Shown piece after piece: positions 6,251 to 9,207 of a DNA stretch of 9,207 bases (within the stretch, counting starts at the first letter, position 1; each line of letters opens with the position of its first letter). The position numbers and the translations under genes are program-made. A model generated the notes under the pieces. That model saw only the letters and a program-made list of their open reading frames with translations, made no database searches and had not been told where the DNA came from. Origin of the DNA: Acidobacteriota bacterium (lineage in GTDB: Bacteria; Acidobacteriota; Terriglobia; Terriglobales; Acidobacteriaceae); assembly GCA_021798235.1 (NCBI GenBank), contig JAJZMO010000063.1:1-9207 (forward strand). Direction: 5' to 3'.

Positions 6251-7597
6251 ATGGATTCTCATAGCCTGTTTCTGCTGATAGCTGCGGCGACCTCTGTGGT
6301 GGGGCTGATCCTGATGATCGCGGTCGCGAAGATCAACCCTTTCATTAGCCTGCTGCTGGCCTCTTTGGCTTTGGCAGTAGCTGCGGGCATGCCGCTGCAT
6401 CGCGTGATCCATTCCTTTGAAGCGGGGCTGGGCGGCACAATGGGGCACATTGCCATTGTGGTTGCGCTGGGCACGATGCTGGGCAAGATGATGGCGGAGT
6501 CTGGCGGAGCGGACCGCATCGCCTTCACACTAATCCGCTTCTTTGGTGAAAAGTACATTCACTGGGCGATGATGGTGATTGGCCTGATCATCGGACTGCC
6601 TGCGTTTTTTGAAGTCGGCTTTGTGCTGCTGATTCCCATTGCGTTTACCGTTGCCCAACGCACCCGGACTTCTCTGGTTCTAGTCGGACTGCCCATGGTT
6701 GCAGGCCTTTCCGTGGTGCATGGGTTGGTGCCACCCCATCCGGCGGCGATGCTGGCGGTGACGATATTTCATGCGGATGTAGGGCGGACGATTTTTTACG
6801 CATTGCTCATTGGAATTCCAACCGCTGCGATTGCGGGTCCCATTTATGCAAAGCTGATTGCTCCGCACATTCAGCTTCCAGAAAGTAACCCGATGGCAGA
6901 GCAATTTGCGGAGCGCGATGCAAGCCGCAGCCTGCCGGGTTTTGGGATTACCTTGTTGACGATTCTTCTGCCAGTGCTGCTGATGTTATTGGGGAGCCTG
7001 GCGAATGTTGTGACAAAGACGGGCAGCGCGACGAACGGGATTTTGGGCTTCATTGGGAATGACGATATTGCGCTGCTAATTGGCACGCTGTTCAGTTTTT
7101 ACACGTTGGGCAGAATGCGGGGCGTTACGCGGCATACGATTCTGCGCTACACAAATGAATGCCTCGCGCCCACGGCGATGATCACGCTGCTGGTGGGCGC
7201 GGGCGGAGGCTTTGGACGAATTCTGCAGGACAGCGGAGTGTCGCAGGCCGTGATTGCGATTGCGCTGCACAGCCACATCTCCGTGCTGTTTTTGGCGTGG
7301 CTGCTGGCCGCGCTGATGCGGCTGGCGACCGGCTCCTCCACCGTGGCGATGACGACAGCGGCGGGAATCGTTGCGCCGATTGCGCTGCATAGTCCCAATG
7401 TCCATCCAGAACTGCTGGCGATTGCGACGGGGGCAGGATCCCTCATTTTTTCGCACGTGAATGACGGCGGCTTCTGGCTGGTGAAGGAGTATTTCAACAT
7501 GAGCGTTGCGGACACGATGCGGACATGGTCGGTTTGCGAAACTCTGATCTCCGTCGTCGCATTCGCGCTTACGCTTGCCGTTGCCTTTGTGCACTGA
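6251..7597 (+). CDS. GntP-family permease (gluconate:H+ symporter / DsdX-like)
   Basis: Inner-membrane H+ symporter of the GntP family, 448 aa (family about 440-450), hydrophobic throughout. Family motifs are clear: G-M-P-L-H-R-V-I (46-53), G-T-M-L-G-K-M-M-A-E-S-G-G-A-D-R-I (74-90), F-F-E-V-G-F-V-L (119-126), H-G-L-V-P-P-H-P (157-164), A-T-G-S-S-T-V-A (359-366) and S-H-V-N-D-G-G-F-W-L with K-E-Y-F-N (401-416). The family includes gluconate carriers and the D-serine transporter DsdX of E. coli. Beside a D-aminoacylase and a D-serine-dehydratase-like enzyme, a D-amino acid or N-acyl-D-amino acid substrate is more likely than gluconate, but that is inference. ATG 6251 is 3 nt after the ridA stop. 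The AAGG directly before the ATG is too close to act as a normal ribosome binding site, so translation is probably coupled. Last gene of the operon. Confidence 0.92.
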   Translation: MDSHSLFLLIAAATSVVGLILMIAVAKINPFISLLLASLALAVAAGMPLHRVIHSFEAGLGGTMGHIAIVVALGTMLGKMMAESGGADRIAFTLIRFFGEKYIHWAMMVIGLIIGLPAFFEVGFVLLIPIAFTVAQRTRTSLVLVGLPMVAGLSVVHGLVPPHPAAMLAVTIFHADVGRTIFYALLIGIPTAAIAGPIYAKLIAPHIQLPESNPMAEQFAERDASRSLPGFGITLLTILLPVLLMLLGSLANVVTKTGSATNGILGFIGNDDIALLIGTLFSFYTLGRMRGVTRHTILRYTNECLAPTAMITLLVGAGGGFGRILQDSGVSQAVIAIALHSHISVLFLAWLLAALMRLATGSSTVAMTTAAGIVAPIALHSPNVHPELLAIATGAGSLIFSHVNDGGFWLVKEYFNMSVADTMRTWSVCETLISVVAFALTLAVAFVH

Positions 7598-7744
7598 GTC
7601 CGCGACCTTTGGATATTGGGCGCGACAAGAACGCATCCGAAAATCCCTGGCTGCGGAATTTTTGTACGCACCCATTCCAGCCGAAGGACGCATTGAATAA
7701 GGCCCCCGCCGTGTGCTGCTGTATTTTTTGGGTGCAGAGTTCTT
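7598..7744. other. Gap between convergent permease and HAD genes, no clear terminator
   Basis: 147 bp between the permease stop (+) and the HAD hydrolase stop (-). I found no coding frame with family resemblance. The only hairpin is weak: a 6-bp arm pair GCTGTA (7718-7723) / TACAGC (7746-7751) with a 22-nt loop and no T-tract in the expected place. Termination of the two converging transcripts is unexplained. Confidence 0.4.
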
Positions 7745-8374
7745 CTACAGCGGAGGAAGCTGCGTGTTCCAGCTCGCCTGCAAAAGGTCGTTGCGCAGCG
7801 TGGCAACATCGCGGAAGACGAGCGCCTGCATCCCAACGCGGCGCGCGCCTTCGACGTTCTCCTCGCGGTCATCCAGAAACAAAGCCTCTTCCGCGCACAC
7901 GCCCAGCCGCTCCAGCGTGTGCCGGTAAATCTCCGGCTCCGGCTTCAGCATGTCCAGTTCGCAAGACCAGGTGAGCTGGTCGAAGCCGCGCAGCCAGTCA
8001 AAGTTCGCACGCATGTGCGCCAGCACCTCTGCGCCCATGTTGGAGACAATGGCCGTGCGCACCTTCGCTGCATGTAACTGCTCGACCCAGCGCATCATGG
8101 CGGGGTTCAAGTCCGTCCACATGCGAATGTCCAGCTCGATGAGCTGGGCGATCGTTGCTGGCTCCAGCGTAATGTTGGCGGTGCGTGCGAAGGTTGGCCA
8201 ATAGGTGAGGCCGTGGAGTGTGCCGCGGTCATACGCAGGCCGGTGCAGCCAGTAGGCGTGTTCAAAGGCGGTGGTGTCGAGGCGCGTCAGTTCCAACATG
8301 CGCTGATGGGCTAGCGCATTGGCTGGCTCGGTCAGTACCATGCCGTAATCGAAGATGACAGCGCGCAAGGGCAT
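7745..8374 (-). CDS. HAD-superfamily hydrolase (subfamily IA-like phosphatase)
   Basis: A 209-aa cytoplasmic HAD-like hydrolase, probably a small-molecule phosphatase; substrate unknown. Motif I is F-D-Y-G-M-V-L-T (8-15) with nucleophile D9. The usual second Asp (D+2) is G11, as in the F-D-x-G-x-V/I group of HAD proteins (for example YihX). Motif II is V-S-N-M-G (S111), motif III is K144 in L-K-P-E-P-E-I-Y, and motif IV is F-L-D-D-R-E-E-N-V-E-G-A (D168, D169, N173). An alpha-helical cap fills residues about 15-95. Start: ATG 8374 places motif I at the very N-terminus, as normal. The frame also opens at a TTG (8434), but that codon lies inside the hairpin upstream and adds 20 residues with no family likeness. 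No Shine-Dalgarno is visible; a TACGAT hexamer lies 11 nt before the ATG. It is downstream of tpiA on the same strand. Confidence 0.88.
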   Translation of the reverse strand: MPLRAVIFDYGMVLTEPANALAHQRMLELTRLDTTAFEHAYWLHRPAYDRGTLHGLTYWPTFARTANITLEPATIAQLIELDIRMWTDLNPAMMRWVEQLHAAKVRTAIVSNMGAEVLAHMRANFDWLRGFDQLTWSCELDMLKPEPEIYRHTLERLGVCAEEALFLDDREENVEGARRVGMQALVFRDVATLRNDLLQASWNTQLPPL

Positions 8375-8395
8375 ACGGTGTGCAGATCGTAGAAG

Positions 8396-8451
8396 AAAAA
8401 GAATCCAGAGAAGTGTAGCAGAATGGCTCCGCAAAAATTCTCTGGATTCTT
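8396..8451 (-). terminator. Long-stem hairpin with T-tract after tpiA (terminator or attenuator)
   Basis: On the - strand a perfect 14-bp inverted repeat (arms 8438-8451 and 8399-8412, TTCTCTGGATTCTT as second arm) encloses a 25-nt loop; T residues continue past the second arm to 8396. It lies about 55 bp after the tpiA stop and only about 22 bp before the HAD start codon. It therefore could end the tpiA transcript, or act as a partial terminator between the two genes. The loop is longer than in typical terminators, which lowers certainty. Confidence 0.6.
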
Positions 8452-8480
8452 CACTTCGCTACGCTTCGTTCAGAATGACT
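8399..8480. repeat. Probable dispersed intergenic palindromic repeat
   Basis: Besides the 14-bp inverted repeat, the stretch 8450-8479 holds a CTTCGCT-ACG-CTTCG core and ends in TTCAGAATGAC. From memory this resembles a class of short dispersed repeats with a TCATTCTGA-gcgaagcg-AGAATC layout seen between genes in several phyla, including acidobacteria. Only one copy is in this window, so repeat status cannot be shown here. Confidence 0.4.
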
Positions 8481-8506
8481 CTTCGTTGCGCCTGCGTACA
8501 GGTGCG

Positions 8507-9207
8507 TTAGGCCTGCGCGTAGGTGACGATCTTGGCGAAGGAGTTGGGATCGAGGCTGGCTCCGCCGACGAGCGCGCCGTCAATCTCCGGCTGGTTGAGC
8601 AGGGAAGCGGCGTTGTCCGGCTTGACGCTGCCGCCGTAGAGAATGCGCATGGCTTCGGCAGCTTCGCGGCCCAACATGCGCGCCACCTGGCTGCGGATGA
8701 TGACGTGCGCCTCCGCGGCCATCTCTGGCGTGGCGGTCTTGCCGGTGCCGATGGCCCAGACGGGTTCGTAAGCGATGACGACGGTGCGGGCGGTTTCTGC
8801 GGTGAGGCCGGCCAGGGAACGCGTTGTCTGGCGCAGCAGAACCTCTTCCGTCTTGCCGCCTTCGCGCTCGGCCAGAAGCTCTCCGACGCAGACGATGGGC
8901 ACCAGCTTGTGCTTGAGCGCGGTGTGCAGCTTCTGGTTGACGGTTTCGTCGGTCTCGCCGAAGAATTGGCGGCGCTCGGAGTGGCCGAGGATGACGTGCG
9001 TGCATCCGGCGGCGTGCAACATGGGTGCGGAGGTTTCGCCGGTGAAGGCGCCTTCCTCTTGCCAGTACATGTTCTGCCCGCCAACATGGACGTGGCTGCC
9101 GTGCGTGGCCGCCACCACGGCGGGGATGGACAAGAACGGCACGCAGAGCGTGATCTCATCGCGGGTGTGTCCCTTGACCAAGGGAATGAATGCCTGCACA
9201 AAGGCCG
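8507..9207 (-). CDS. tpiA: Triosephosphate isomerase (5' end outside window)
   Basis: Glycolytic/gluconeogenic enzyme interconverting dihydroxyacetone phosphate and glyceraldehyde 3-phosphate; cytoplasmic (beta/alpha)8 barrel. The frame is open to the window edge. About 233 residues are present, and roughly 20 N-terminal residues, including the N-W-K-M-N lysine motif, lie beyond 9207. The rest is complete: catalytic His in I-L-G-H-S-E-R-R-Q-F (codon about 8981-8983), catalytic Glu in A-Y-E-P-V-W-A-I-G-T-G-K-T-A-T (codon 8765-8767) with flexible loop 6 directly after it, Y-G-G-S-V-K-P-D-N, and the C-terminal phosphate-binding V-G-G-A-S-L. A GTG at 9199 in the same frame is not the real start, because the upstream codons (F, A) continue the family alignment. 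A hairpin follows the gene. Confidence 0.96.
   Translation of the reverse strand, partial: AFVQAFIPLVKGHTRDEITLCVPFLSIPAVVAATHGSHVHVGGQNMYWQEEGAFTGETSAPMLHAAGCTHVILGHSERRQFFGETDETVNQKLHTALKHKLVPIVCVGELLAEREGGKTEEVLLRQTTRSLAGLTAETARTVVIAYEPVWAIGTGKTATPEMAAEAHVIIRSQVARMLGREAAEAMRILYGGSVKPDNAASLLNQPEIDGALVGGASLDPNSFAKIVTYAQA

Noticed and set aside
8375..8434. TTG start at 8434 extending the HAD protein by 20 residues
   Set aside because: The extension is encoded within the hairpin and T-tract region, and HAD motif I normally lies within the first 10 residues, which ATG 8374 gives.

Overview
The window looks like a chromosomal segment from a moderately GC-rich, Gram-negative-type heterotroph. 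Gene content and the intergenic repeat style suggest an acidobacterium (Acidobacteriaceae/Terriglobia), but that is an inference from general impression, not from a marker gene. All eight coding regions are recognisable metabolic or transport genes. There is no rRNA, tRNA, CRISPR array, phage gene or insertion sequence.

Left part (1-3099, + strand): an APC-superfamily permease whose 5' end is probably cut by the window edge, closed by a strong intrinsic terminator (about 1800-1832). It is followed by a riboflavin gene. Its N-terminal half is a DHBP synthase (RibB). Its C-terminal half keeps the zinc cysteines of GTP cyclohydrolase II but has lost the GTP-binding/catalytic signature, as in the so-called RibBX variant.

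Middle part (3125-7597): a compact gene group around D-amino acids. On the - strand lies a PLP- and zinc-dependent D-serine-dehydratase-like amino acid deaminase. Divergent from it, on the + strand, are an N-acyl-D-amino-acid deacylase, a RidA enamine/imine deaminase and a GntP-family permease, packed with a 10-bp overlap and a 3-bp gap. A coherent reading is: the permease (same family as the D-serine transporter DsdX) imports a D-amino acid or its N-acyl form, the deacylase frees the D-amino acid, the dehydratase releases a reactive 2-aminoacrylate-type enamine, and RidA hydrolyses it to the keto acid and ammonia. The two divergent start codons are only about 31-46 bp apart, and this gap carries a perfect 7-bp direct repeat on a 10-bp period. 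No regulator gene is visible.

Right part (7598-9207, - strand): triosephosphate isomerase (tpiA, 5' end outside the window), then a 132-bp gap with a 14-bp inverted repeat that looks like a terminator and probably belongs to a dispersed repeat family, then a HAD-like hydrolase that converges on the permease gene.

The best second-look items are the degenerate cyclohydrolase domain with a Gln at the usual metal-His position of RibB, the self-contained N-acyl-D-amino-acid module with its own imine detoxifier, the large Thr-rich periplasmic insertion in the APC permease, and several genes that lack a Shine-Dalgarno sequence but have a -10-like hexamer close to the start codon (possible leaderless or short-leader mRNAs).
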